Below, piece after piece: positions 24,811-32,725 of a stretch of DNA of 64,000 nucleotides. A program made the translations under genes and the position numbers. The notes beneath the pieces are model-generated. The model saw only the letters and a list, made by a program, of their open reading frames with translations. It made no database searches and had not been told where the DNA came from. Each line of letters starts with the position of its first letter. Positions within the stretch are counted from its first letter, which is position 1. The DNA is from Solidesulfovibrio fructosivorans JJ]. Lineage in GTDB: Bacteria > Desulfobacterota > Desulfovibrionia > Desulfovibrionales > Desulfovibrionaceae. The stretch covers positions 62,001 through 126,000 of the forward strand of contig NZ_AECZ01000006.1 in the NCBI RefSeq assembly GCF_000179555.1, given 5' to 3'.

Positions 24811-25333
24811 GCCGCCGAGTTTTTGGAAGTGGCTATTTTGTAAAAATGGAGAACGAAGAGCAGGAATTCAAGTCTTCGTAGACCGTTGGCTCATTCTTCA
24901 TGTCTTAGTTGGGCTACTAGCTTCATTATTCTTAGACAACTGTATCGTTGATTCAGCAAAAAACATAATCATCCCATTTGTGGGAATTTTGGCAGGGATT
25001 ACATTCGCATGGTCTGGAAATATAACAGCTTTACTAACTACGGCAGAACTGGATGAACTTTCAAAATACCATCAAGAGGGAATAACTGGTTATGTTTTTA
25101 GCGTCCAACGGGCAATACTAGTTATTCTTGTTGCGCTTATACTTTGGGTGTTAGTTGGTTTAAGTGTTATTAGTAATTTTTTTTGGAGATTTGTCATATT
25201 TTCAGTTTCAAGTATCGCCATACGTGAAAGCTGGGGTGTTATTATGTTTGCGCAAATGTTGACAATCTATAGAGAACGTGTTGCGAAAGCCATAAAAGAA
25301 AAAAACCTGAAGTCAAAAAAATCAGACAGTTGA
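24803..25333 (+). CDS. AT-rich membrane protein of a two-gene accessory cassette
   Basis: A 176-residue protein with hydrophobic segments at about 28-48 (WLILHVLVGLLASLF), 54-75 (IIIPFVGILAGITFAW), 102-123 (RAILVILVALILWVLVGLSV) and 127-145, and Lys-rich ends (KEKNLKSKKSDS). It overlaps the upstream cytosolic partner by 8 bp. A soluble-plus-membrane pair inside a prophage is the layout of many superinfection-exclusion and abortive-infection pairs, but no family is recognised. No terminator-like hairpin is seen before the third late box. Confidence 0.7.
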   Translation: MNKPPSFWKWLFCKNGERRAGIQVFVDRWLILHVLVGLLASLFLDNCIVDSAKNIIIPFVGILAGITFAWSGNITALLTTAELDELSKYHQEGITGYVFSVQRAILVILVALILWVLVGLSVISNFFWRFVIFSVSSIAIRESWGVIMFAQMLTIYRERVAKAIKEKNLKSKKSDS

Positions 25334-25397
25334 TTCTACGTTTTCACCTTTTCATTTATATTAAATAACCCCACTTCGTATTGTATTTTTTCACTTC

Positions 25398-25447
25398 CTG
25401 AACCCCTTCACCTATCCCACCACCCCGCACCGCCACTATGGTGGCGG
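25398..25447 (+). promoter_or_regulatory. Late control element 3 (19-bp box, 13-bp spacer, dyad)
   Basis: CTGAACCCCTTCACCTATC (25398-25416), a 13-bp spacer, then the dyad CCGCCACTATGGTGGCGG (25430-25447). As at element 2, the dyad ends 2 bp before an ATG (25450). Because the gene starts this close, the transcript must begin upstream of the dyad, so the box rather than the dyad should hold the promoter or activator site, and the dyad would be in the leader RNA. Confidence 0.65.
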
Positions 25448-25449
25448 CC

Positions 25450-25806
25450 ATGGGCATCGACAAAGGCATTGATCCATATACCGGCGAGTATTCACAGACC
25501 AGGATAAACCACCTGGGCAACGCCGTCTATATTCGTTTGGCGACACCGCTCGGCTCCTGGTGGGCGGACCCTTCCATCGGGTCGCGTTTGCATGAGCTGG
25601 CGCGCTCCAAGGACCTGCCCCGCATCGGCGTATTGGCCCGCCAATATGCCGCCGCGGCCCTGCAACCACTCCTGGACGACGGACGGGCGCGCTCCATCGA
25701 CGTGATCAGCGAACAGCCGCATGACGGCCGCTGTCTGCTCCGCATCACCGTTGTGGACGCCCTGGGCCGGCAGGTCACCTTTCAACATCCGGTGCAGGTG
25801 GCCTGA
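25450..25806 (+). CDS. Baseplate protein W-type (Mu gp46 homologue)
   Basis: A 118-residue gp46-type baseplate wedge protein: GEYSQTRINHLGNAVYIRLA, SWWADPSIGSRLHELAR and a final beta-rich VVDALGRQVTFQHPVQV. The frame is open to ATG 25438 within the dyad; ATG 25450 is preferred because it lies just outside the hairpin. It is the first gene of the last late operon. The baseplate J gene follows 2 bp later. Confidence 0.82.
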   Translation: MGIDKGIDPYTGEYSQTRINHLGNAVYIRLATPLGSWWADPSIGSRLHELARSKDLPRIGVLARQYAAAALQPLLDDGRARSIDVISEQPHDGRCLLRITVVDALGRQVTFQHPVQVA

Positions 25807-25808
25807 CC

Positions 25809-26873
25809 ATGTACACCATTCCCAGCTTCGAAGACATCCGCGCCGCGTATCTGCGCGACATCAAGAACCAGCTTCCCGACGCGGCCACGGACGCGGACAG
25901 CGATTTCTCCATTCGCGGCACGGCCGTGGCCGCCGCCGTGGACGGCCTCTATCAGCACCAGCTGTGGATCGCCCGGCAGGTGCTGCCCGATACCGCCGAC
26001 CCGGAATACCTGGAGCGGCACGCCGCGCTTCGCGGCATCACCCGAAAGCCCGCCATCGCTGCCGGCGGCGACCTGGTCGTACAAGGCACGCCCGGCGCGG
26101 TCATCGCCTCGGGCGAATCCGTGCGCCACCTGGCCACGGGCCTGACCTTCCAGACGACCGCCCAGGCCGTCATCGGCGCGGACGGCCGCGTGGTCGTCCC
26201 TGTGGCCGCCGCCAAGGCCGGCGTCATGCCCACCTTTGCCGGCGAGCCGGTGCTGTTCGTCCAGGCCCCGGAAGGCGTGCTGTCCCAGGCGGGGCTAACC
26301 CTTTCCGGCGGTCTGGCCGCCGAGACCGACGCCGAGCTGCTGGCCCGGCTGCTGGATTACATGCGGCACCCGCCGGGCGGCGGCAACGCCTACGACTACC
26401 GGCGCTGGGCGCTGACCGTGGCCGGCATCTCCCGGGCCTGGACCTTCCCGAACAGGCGCGACCTGGGCTCGGTGGACGTGGCCGTGCTCGGCCCGGACGG
26501 CCCGGCCACACCCTCGGCCATCGCCGCCGCCCAGGCCGTGGTGGACGTGCATCGCCCGGCCGCCTGCAAGGACGCCTGGGTGCTGTCGCCAACGCCCGTC
26601 GATGTCGCCGTGAAGGTGGCTGTGCGACTGGACGCCTCGGTCACCACCCTGGCCCTATACACCGCCCAGCTTCAGGACGCGCTGGAGGCCGCCCTGGCCG
26701 ATCTGCCGCCCGGCGGCGTGGTCTACCGCTCCAAGATCGAGGCCGTGTCCTCCAGCCTGCCCGGCGTCATCGACCGGCAGGTGAAGGTGCCGCAGGCCAA
26801 CTTCGTGGCCGTGGTGGACGCCACGCGCCTGGAATGGCCGCGCCTGGGCCTGGTCGAAGCGGAGGCGCTGTGA
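25809..26873 (+). CDS. Baseplate wedge protein J-type (Mu gp47 homologue)
   Basis: A 354-residue baseplate J protein: PSFEDIRAAYLRDIKNQLPD at the start, AVDGLYQHQLWIARQVLPDT, a beta-rich middle and the conserved PGGGNAYDYRRWALTVAGIS segment. Baseplate J proteins form the wedge ring around the hub and trigger sheath contraction. It is coupled to the next gene by TGATG. No truncation. Confidence 0.9.
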   Translation: MYTIPSFEDIRAAYLRDIKNQLPDAATDADSDFSIRGTAVAAAVDGLYQHQLWIARQVLPDTADPEYLERHAALRGITRKPAIAAGGDLVVQGTPGAVIASGESVRHLATGLTFQTTAQAVIGADGRVVVPVAAAKAGVMPTFAGEPVLFVQAPEGVLSQAGLTLSGGLAAETDAELLARLLDYMRHPPGGGNAYDYRRWALTVAGISRAWTFPNRRDLGSVDVAVLGPDGPATPSAIAAAQAVVDVHRPAACKDAWVLSPTPVDVAVKVAVRLDASVTTLALYTAQLQDALEAALADLPPGGVVYRSKIEAVSSSLPGVIDRQVKVPQANFVAVVDATRLEWPRLGLVEAEAL

Positions 26874-27493
26874 TGGCCGGCCATGCGGCGCTGCTCCAGG
26901 CGCTTTTGCCGGAAATCTACGCCCCGACCGGGCGCATCGAGCCGGAACTGATAGCCGAGGGCGCGGCGCTGGATACGGCCTTGCTGGTCAGCCTCGACCC
27001 GTTGCGCGGCCTCACGCCGCTGGCGGCCCTCGAATGGCTGGAGGATTACGAGCGCGTCTATGGCCTGCCCGGCGATTGTCGCCAACAGGGGTTGCTCCTG
27101 CAAGAGCGCCTGGCCTTGCTGGCCATCGCCCTGACCGAACGGGCGGCCATCAACCGGGCCTATTTCATCTGGCTGGCCGGGCAACTCGGCTACGCCGTCA
27201 CCATCGAGGAGTTCGACCCGTTTCGGGCCGGCTTCTCCCACGCCGGGGAGCGCATCACCAATTATGAGGCGCTCTTTGCCGCCGGCTGGCGCGCCGGGCA
27301 GTCGCTGGCCCAGGGCGCGCCCTGGCAATTCGTCTGGATGGTCCACGCCTCGGGCGAGCCGACAACGCTTTTCCGCGCCGGCGTGTCCGGCGCGGGCGAG
27401 CCGCTGGTCAGCTGGAGCAACCAGCTCCTGGAATGCGCCATCCGCAACGCCGCACCAGCCCACACCATGGTCCACTTTGCCTACGGAGGATAA
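26873..27493 (+). CDS. Baseplate protein I-type (Mu gp48 homologue, DUF2313)
   Basis: A 206-residue DUF2313 protein: LLQALLPEIYAPTGRIEPEL, DPLRGLTPLAALEWLEDYER and the INRAYFIWLAGQLGYAVTIE segment, ending with the usual QLLECAIRNAAPAHTMVHF. In Mu-like and P2-like phages it links the wedge to the fibres. TGATG coupling joins it to gp47. Confidence 0.88.
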   Translation: MAGHAALLQALLPEIYAPTGRIEPELIAEGAALDTALLVSLDPLRGLTPLAALEWLEDYERVYGLPGDCRQQGLLLQERLALLAIALTERAAINRAYFIWLAGQLGYAVTIEEFDPFRAGFSHAGERITNYEALFAAGWRAGQSLAQGAPWQFVWMVHASGEPTTLFRAGVSGAGEPLVSWSNQLLECAIRNAAPAHTMVHFAYGG

Positions 27494-27498
27494 TCGCA

Positions 27499-28203
27499 AT
27501 GCACCGCATAGACGGCCCCGGAGCCGTAAACAGTCTTTTCACCGAGGGCGACCCGACCGTCCCGCAGATGGCCACGGTCGTTTCCGCCGCCTGGCTCAAC
27601 GACGTCCAGGAAAACCTGACGCGCACCATCGAGGCCGCCGGCATCGCGCCGGTCAAGGGCGACTACGACCAGCTGCGCCAGGCCATCAACCTGCTGTCCG
27701 GCGCAAGCGAGGTGGGCGAGATACGGGTATGGCCCCACGAAACCTTGCCGGCCAGCGGCGACTGGCTGGAATGCGACGGATCGTCGCTGCCCATCGTCGA
27801 TTATACGGCGCTCTACGCCGTTATCGGCACCACCTGGGGCACGGCCCCCACCAGCTACTTTCGGCTGCCGGACCTGCGCGGCCTGGCCCTTCGCGGCTGG
27901 GACCACGGACGTGGCCTGGACCCGGACGCGGCCCTGCGCACCGGCGGCGACCATGTCGGCTCCACCCAGGCCGACGCCGTCAAAAAGCACAACCACCCCT
28001 TGGGCGGCACGGTCGGCACCGCCGCCGGCCAGACCGGCGTGGTGGACGTGCAGGCCTGGGATAACGGCCCGTACAATTACTATTCCAAGGATTTTCAGGT
28101 GACGAGCGACAAGAACGGCGCGTCGGCCCTGGCCAACGTGCCCGCCGCTTCGGAAACCCGCATGAAAAACGCGAACGTCATGTTCATCATACGCTGGAGG
28201 TAG
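27499..28203 (+). CDS. Tail fibre protein with collar domain
   Basis: A 234-residue short fibre. The N-terminal 80 residues (VSAAWLNDVQENLTRTIEAA) are of the kind that attaches to the baseplate. The middle has a phage collar domain (GEIRVWPHETLPASGDWLEC, FRLPDLRGLALRGWDHGRG). The C-terminal part holds HNH-like His residues (KKHNHPLGG) and ends MFIIRWR, the usual end of collar-type fibres. Reading starts at ATG 27499 just after the gp48 stop. Confidence 0.82.
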   Translation: MHRIDGPGAVNSLFTEGDPTVPQMATVVSAAWLNDVQENLTRTIEAAGIAPVKGDYDQLRQAINLLSGASEVGEIRVWPHETLPASGDWLECDGSSLPIVDYTALYAVIGTTWGTAPTSYFRLPDLRGLALRGWDHGRGLDPDAALRTGGDHVGSTQADAVKKHNHPLGGTVGTAAGQTGVVDVQAWDNGPYNYYSKDFQVTSDKNGASALANVPAASETRMKNANVMFIIRWR

Positions 28204-28206
28204 GCC

Positions 28207-28932
28207 GTGAAACTGTATCTGTGCGACGCCCAGGGCGTGCTCCTGGGCGAAACCGAAGCCCGCGTGTCCCCGGCCCGACCGCAAAACCCGGACGGCAGCC
28301 CCAATTACCTGTTCCCGGCCGGGAGCACGGCCACGCCGCCGCCCGCGACCGGCGACGGCCAGGCGGCGGTCTTCGACGGCCAGACCTGGCGCGTGGAAGA
28401 GGACTATCGGGGGCAAACCGCCTACGCCACCGCCGATGGCAGCGCCCTGGCCATCCGGGCCGTGGGACCGATTCCCGAGGGCTACACGCGCACGCCGCCG
28501 CCCGGCCGCGCCTACAATTGGGACGTCGCCTCGGCCTCCTGGCAACCGGACATGGCCGTGATCCGCGCCGCCGCCGAGGACGCCATCGACGCCCAGGCCG
28601 ACGCGCTGCTTGCGCCCTACATGAGCCTCACCCCGGGCCGGGCCATGACCTACCTGGCCAAGGAAGCGCAGGCCTCGGCGTTCCTGGCGGCGGAAAATCC
28701 CGATCCGGCCGCCTATCCGCTCATCGCCGGCGAGGTGGGCATCACCGCCGACACAGCCAAAGCCGTGGCTGAGACCATCCTGGCCATGTCGCAAGCCTGG
28801 CACACCATGGGCGCGGCCATCGAATCCGCGCGCCTGGCCGCCAAGAAAAAGGTCCGGGAGGCCGCGACGCCCGAAGCCGTCCAGGCCGTGCGCGAGGCCA
28901 TTGTCTGGCCCAAGGCCGAGGCCACGGCATGA
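28207..28932 (+). CDS. Tail fibre assembly/accessory protein
   Basis: A 241-residue protein from GTG 28207. The N-terminal half is beta-rich and Pro-rich (SPNYLFPAGSTATPPPATGD), and the C-terminal half is helical (AAEDAIDAQADALLAPYMSL). It resembles fibre-assembly or DUF4376-type proteins that follow fibre genes in Mu-like phages, but the match is by pattern only. It overlaps the collagen-like gene by 4 bp. Confidence 0.6.
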   Translation: MKLYLCDAQGVLLGETEARVSPARPQNPDGSPNYLFPAGSTATPPPATGDGQAAVFDGQTWRVEEDYRGQTAYATADGSALAIRAVGPIPEGYTRTPPPGRAYNWDVASASWQPDMAVIRAAAEDAIDAQADALLAPYMSLTPGRAMTYLAKEAQASAFLAAENPDPAAYPLIAGEVGITADTAKAVAETILAMSQAWHTMGAAIESARLAAKKKVREAATPEAVQAVREAIVWPKAEATA

Positions 28933-29387
28933 GCGCCATCCCCACCGTGCCTGTCACGGTCCATTATCAGGACACAAAAGGCCAGGGCGTGCCCGGCGCG
29001 GCGGTCAAGGCCGTCCTGACCTGCCAGGAACGCTACCAGGGCCAGGACGTGACGCTCGGCCCGGCCGAGGCCGCAACCGACGCCCAGGGCGAAGCGGTCC
29101 TGGAGCTGTTCCCCAATGCGCTCGGCAGCGAGGGCAGCGCCTACAGCCTGACTGTGACCGATCCCTTCGGCGGCAGCATCGTGCGCTTCGTGGCCATCCC
29201 CAATTCGCCATGCGACGTGGTCCTCGGCCTGCGCGTGGCCACGGCCGTGACCGGCCCGCAAGGGGCAACCGGCCAGAAAGGCGAAAAGGGAGACAAGGGC
29301 GACAAAGGGGACAAAGGCGACCGGGGCGAGGCCGGCCCTGTCGGCGATATGTCCAAGGCCAGACAGATGGCCATCATTTTCGGGTAG
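28929..29387 (+). CDS. Collagen-like fibre linker protein
   Basis: A 152-residue protein. The N-terminal 95 residues form a beta-sandwich-like domain (TVPVTVHYQDTKGQGVPGAA). After LGLRVATAV comes about 36 residues of Gly-X-Y repeats (GPQGATGQKGEKGDKGDKGD), a collagen-like triple-helix stretch, then the tail MSKARQMAIIFG. The tail reappears in the two short linker genes at 31239 and 33223, so this gene is the parent of part of the cassette repeat. It overlaps the preceding stop (ATGA). Confidence 0.75.
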   Translation: MSAIPTVPVTVHYQDTKGQGVPGAAVKAVLTCQERYQGQDVTLGPAEAATDAQGEAVLELFPNALGSEGSAYSLTVTDPFGGSIVRFVAIPNSPCDVVLGLRVATAVTGPQGATGQKGEKGDKGDKGDKGDRGEAGPVGDMSKARQMAIIFG

Positions 29388-29399
29388 GAGGACGAGAGC

Positions 29400-29723
29400 A
29401 TGGCGCTGAAACCCTGGCCGTTAGCGAGTGTGGAGGCCGGCGTGGCCACCGACCTGGTCGTGCCGACGCCAAGCCTTGAGGTGGCCGTGATCGGCCTGAT
29501 CGTCTGCAACACCGACCCGGCGGCAACCGCCGACGTGGTGGTGACGCTCACCAATGCCGCAGACGCGATCCTGGCCACCATCCTCATGGCGTCGCTGGCA
29601 CCCGGCGAATCCATCCATATCGACACCAAGGTCTGCATCGCCTCAAGCGACACGCCGGACAAGTTGCGAGCGCGCTCCAACGTGGCGGCGGTGTCGTTTC
29701 TGGCCTCGGGAGATGAGGGGTAG
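29400..29723 (+). CDS. Cassette 1: conserved 107-residue beta-rich protein
   Basis: A 107-residue beta-rich protein (VAVIGLIVCNTDPAATADVV, LAPGESIHIDTKVCIASSDT) with a predicted immunoglobulin-like or jelly-roll fold and no enzyme motifs. Copies 2 and 3 (31392 and 33385) are almost identical. It stands just before the variable glycine-rich adhesin candidate in every unit, so a fixed structural role such as holding the adhesin on the fibre is plausible. It has a GGAGGACGAGAGC ribosome-binding site. Confidence 0.7.
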   Translation: MALKPWPLASVEAGVATDLVVPTPSLEVAVIGLIVCNTDPAATADVVVTLTNAADAILATILMASLAPGESIHIDTKVCIASSDTPDKLRARSNVAAVSFLASGDEG

Positions 29724-29726
29724 GCC

Positions 29727-30734
29727 ATGGGGGTTCGCTTCTATCCGGGGTGGCAGACGACATTACCGGTCGGGCCGAGGCTCTTTGACTTTTACGACAG
29801 CCAAGGGGATGTAACGATTGCCAATGCCACCAGCATTCCGACGACACTGGATGGTCCGATTCAGGTTGCCCGCTTTGGCAGGCTGACTGTCAATGCGGCG
29901 CTCACCGCGAGCAACAGATGTCGCGGGTTGATGATTCTCTGCGATTCGCTCATTGGCGGAGCAGCCGGCAGCATTGCGATGTATGCCAAGGGAGCCATCC
30001 CGAATTTCCCCTGGCCATTGTACGATGTGACCATTCCCAACAGCATCGTGCTACAAGCCAGCAAAATCAATCAACAAGACGTCCTGGGTTGCATTCGCAA
30101 AACAGGAACTTTCCTTGGTGACCCGGTATTCTGGCAATACCCTGATGCCGCCATGGCCGACTGTGTCGCCACGTTGGACCCAGGCCTGACGTTGATCTCC
30201 GCCGCCGGTTGTGGCGCCGCCACCGCGCCCAACTCCTTAACCGCCGGCCAACCCTCCGGACAGCACGGGGCAACGGGGAATGCTGGGGCCAAGGGGCCGG
30301 GCAGCGGCGCGAGCGCGGCGGCTTTCGTGCAACCTACCTCGACCAGCATCGGCGGACGGGGGGAGCGCGGCTATCCATGGGGCGGCGGACGCGGCGGTCA
30401 GGCAGCCAATGGATACGGCGCTTATGGGCTGCCCGGGGATTGTTATGGGGTGACCTGGGGTGTTGGCGGGAATCTTATCATCGTATGCAGAGGCGACATC
30501 ACATTGGCTGCCGGTTTCGTGCGCTCCACCAATGGGGTGAGTGGCTACTCTGCCGGTGATGGTGGTTCTGGTGCTGGCGCGAACATTTGCATTTATGGAG
30601 GCACCAAAACCGATGCCGGAACGGCTACCGCCAACGGTGGGTATTCCGTCCCCTTAAATGGGTACTATGGAGGACCGGGCGGAGCGGCCCCAATAACTGA
30701 AAAAAACTTTGCCCAGATGGGCTGGGCAGCATAG
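29727..30734 (+). CDS. Cassette 1: glycine-rich variable adhesin candidate
   Basis: A 335-residue protein. Residues 1-90 form a semi-conserved domain (QGDVTIANATSIPTTLDGPI, SNRCRGLMILCDSL). From about 165 on it is glycine-rich with patches such as GERGYPWGGGRGG and GYSAGDGGSGAGAN, ending EKNFAQMGWAA. Glycine-rich patches around short variable loops are the hallmark of polyglycine-II adhesins such as phage S16 gp38, which sit at the fibre tip and bind the receptor. It lacks an obvious autoprotease site. Receptor-binding is an inference from composition and context. Confidence 0.65.
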   Translation: MGVRFYPGWQTTLPVGPRLFDFYDSQGDVTIANATSIPTTLDGPIQVARFGRLTVNAALTASNRCRGLMILCDSLIGGAAGSIAMYAKGAIPNFPWPLYDVTIPNSIVLQASKINQQDVLGCIRKTGTFLGDPVFWQYPDAAMADCVATLDPGLTLISAAGCGAATAPNSLTAGQPSGQHGATGNAGAKGPGSGASAAAFVQPTSTSIGGRGERGYPWGGGRGGQAANGYGAYGLPGDCYGVTWGVGGNLIIVCRGDITLAAGFVRSTNGVSGYSAGDGGSGAGANICIYGGTKTDAGTATANGGYSVPLNGYYGGPGGAAPITEKNFAQMGWAA

Positions 30735-30741
30735 AGGCGAT

Positions 30742-31242
30742 ATGGCTCAAGGACTTATCTTGCTGCATTGCGACTTGGTCGCGGCCAGCCGGGACTTACT
30801 GGCCCTCTGGCAGACCGCCAACCCTGTACCCGGCGATGTCATCACCGATCACGCGGCCGCCGTGGCGCTCATGCCGCAATTCGCCGGCTATCCGGCCGTT
30901 GTCTACGAGGACGCCCAGGGGCAACGGCATTGCCTGTTCAACCCGTTGACCCTGGAAGCGATCAGCGCCTGGCGCGAAGGGATCGACACCCCTCCTGTGC
31001 AAACCCGGTACACTCCGGCCGAGTTTATGCGCCTTTTCACTCAAAATGAGCTGGACGCCGTCCTGGCCGCCGAAGCCACGGACGCCGACGTCAAGCGCAT
31101 GTGGGCCTTCATCCGGGCCGTCGGCTATGTGAATATGGCCGATCCGCTCACGCAAAATTCCCTGCGGATGCTGCGGGAAAAGAACTACCTGGCCACCGAC
31201 GAGCGCGTGCAGCACCTAAAGGATGGAGTCTTTCAGTTATGA
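30742..31242 (+). CDS. Cassette 1: conserved 166-residue protein
   Basis: A 166-residue protein with a helical C-terminal half: TPAEFMRLFTQNELDAVLAA, then MWAFIRAVGYVNMADPLTQN and LREKNYLATDERVQHLKDG. This half resembles the small fibre-associated proteins that follow phage adhesins. It may act in folding or joining of the adjacent glycine-rich protein; function is not established. The stop overlaps the next start (TTATGA). Copy 2 at 32726 is close; copy 3 at 34871 is broken at its start. Confidence 0.65.
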   Translation: MAQGLILLHCDLVAASRDLLALWQTANPVPGDVITDHAAAVALMPQFAGYPAVVYEDAQGQRHCLFNPLTLEAISAWREGIDTPPVQTRYTPAEFMRLFTQNELDAVLAAEATDADVKRMWAFIRAVGYVNMADPLTQNSLRMLREKNYLATDERVQHLKDGVFQL

Positions 31243-31379
31243 GCAACAAGCTTGAACGCTACTGCTGGAACGTCCTGTTCGGCCTGCGCGTGACCACGGC
31301 CGTCGCCGGCCTCCGGGGCGAGGTCGGCCCGGCCGGCGATATGTCCAAGGCCAGGCGGCTGGCCATTATTTTCGGGTAG
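31239..31379 (+). CDS. Cassette 1: chimeric short linker protein
   Basis: A 46-residue protein. Residues 1-16 (MSNKLERYCWNVLFGL) equal the start of the terminal gene at 35396. Residues 17-46 (RVTTAVAGLRGEVG, then DMSKARRLAIIFG) equal the end of the collagen-like protein at 28929. It is thus a fusion at the shared LGL/FGL step and marks a recombination junction between cassettes. It may or may not be functional. It overlaps the 166-residue gene by 4 bp. Confidence 0.6.
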   Translation: MSNKLERYCWNVLFGLRVTTAVAGLRGEVGPAGDMSKARRLAIIFG

Positions 31380-31391
31380 GAGGACGGGAGT

Positions 31392-31715
31392 ATGGCGCTT
31401 AAACCCTGGCCGTTAGCGAGCGTGGAGGCAGGCGTGGCCACCGATCTGGTCGTGCCGACGCCAAGCCTTGAGGTGGCTGTGATCGGCCTGATCGTCTGCA
31501 ACACCGACCCGGTGGCAACCGCCGACGTGGTCGTGACGCTCACCAATGCCGCAGACTCGATCCTGGCCACCATCCTCATGGCCTCGCTGGCACCCGGCGA
31601 ATCCATCCATATCGACACCAAGGTCTGCATCGCCTCAAGCGACACGCCGGACAAACTGCGGGCGCGCTCCAACGTGGCGGCAGTGTCGTTTCTGGCCTCG
31701 GGAGACGAGGGGTAG
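31392..31715 (+). CDS. Cassette 2: conserved 107-residue beta-rich protein
   Basis: Second copy of the 107-residue gene. It differs from copy 1 at two residues (Ala to Val in DPVATAD, Ala to Ser in AADSIL). The intergenic lead-in (GGAGGACGGGAGT) is also nearly the same as at copies 1 and 3. The near-identity means recent duplication or ongoing conversion, in contrast to the divergent gene that follows. Confidence 0.7.
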   Translation: MALKPWPLASVEAGVATDLVVPTPSLEVAVIGLIVCNTDPVATADVVVTLTNAADSILATILMASLAPGESIHIDTKVCIASSDTPDKLRARSNVAAVSFLASGDEG

Positions 31716-31717
31716 CC

Positions 31718-32722
31718 ATGGGGGTGCATTATCCGAAGGGTTGGCGGCAAACGATCCCCTTGACCAATATCGCCAATCTCTTTGCGCTGTACCGCAGTCA
31801 GGGTGATGTGACGATTGCGTCGGCCACGACAAATCCCACAACTCTTGACGGCCCTATGCAGGTCGTCCGGTACGGCGCGCTGACGGTCAACGCGGTGCTC
31901 ACCGTGACCAACAGGTGCCGGGGGCTCGTCGTCCTGTGCGACTCGCTGACCATGGGGTCCGCTGGCGGCCTGTCCATGACGGGCAAGGGCCCGGTCGGGT
32001 CGTCCAAATGGACAAAACAGGACCTGATCATTCCCACAAGCATGGTTTTTACGGGGGTAAACGTTTCGCCGCAGGCGTTTTTAAACTGGGTCAAGGCAAC
32101 AGGGTACTGCCTTTTCGACCCCAACCTTTTTGCTGCACCTCCGGCCGGCATGCCAGACGTCGTTGCGGATTATGTCTCCTGGGCTGGTCGTGGGACAAAC
32201 CTCATTACAGCATCGGGGCGGGGAGCCAGGGGGGCGCGGTACTCCCAAGCCGCATCCCAGATTGCGGGGAACCCGGGGGGAGCAGGACTCTCCGCTCCAG
32301 GAGGGGGCGGGTGCGGTGGGATATACGCATCCGGCGCGGGGTACATCTCCTCAAACGGATTTTCGGCTCCTGGGCAAATGTGGGGTGGGGGAGCCGGATC
32401 GGAGATGGCTGAGGACAACGCCTATCATCCCGACGCCGATCAGTATTCGGCGTTGTACGGGGGCGGAATCCTTTTGATCATCTGCCGGGGCAACGTCACC
32501 ATAACCACAGGAGCGGTACTCTCTGCCGACGCCACAGCATACCTCTCCTCCTCCGGTTATGGCCAAGCCGGCGGCGGCTTTGTGGGCCTGTATTACGGTG
32601 GTACCTTGTCGAATTCTGGGACGATCAGGGCCAACGGATCCGCAGGGTCTGGCAGTCCGGCCGGCGGAAATGGCGGTGCCGGGGCAACATCAATAAAAAC
32701 GTTCGTCCAAATGGGGTGGTGA
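31718..32722 (+). CDS. Cassette 2: glycine-rich variable adhesin candidate
   Basis: A 334-residue protein. The N-terminal domain is related to copy 1 (QGDVTIASATTNPTTLDGPM, TNRCRGLVVLCDSL) and so is the C-terminal TFVQMGW. The middle is new, with different glycine patches (GNPGGAGLSAPGGGGCGGIY, QMWGGGAGSEMAED). The constant ends and variable middle suggest that the middle decides receptor choice. Same position in the unit as 29727 and 33711. Confidence 0.65.
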   Translation: MGVHYPKGWRQTIPLTNIANLFALYRSQGDVTIASATTNPTTLDGPMQVVRYGALTVNAVLTVTNRCRGLVVLCDSLTMGSAGGLSMTGKGPVGSSKWTKQDLIIPTSMVFTGVNVSPQAFLNWVKATGYCLFDPNLFAAPPAGMPDVVADYVSWAGRGTNLITASGRGARGARYSQAASQIAGNPGGAGLSAPGGGGCGGIYASGAGYISSNGFSAPGQMWGGGAGSEMAEDNAYHPDADQYSALYGGGILLIICRGNVTITTGAVLSADATAYLSSSGYGQAGGGFVGLYYGGTLSNSGTIRANGSAGSGSPAGGNGGAGATSIKTFVQMGW

Positions 32723-32725
32723 TAT

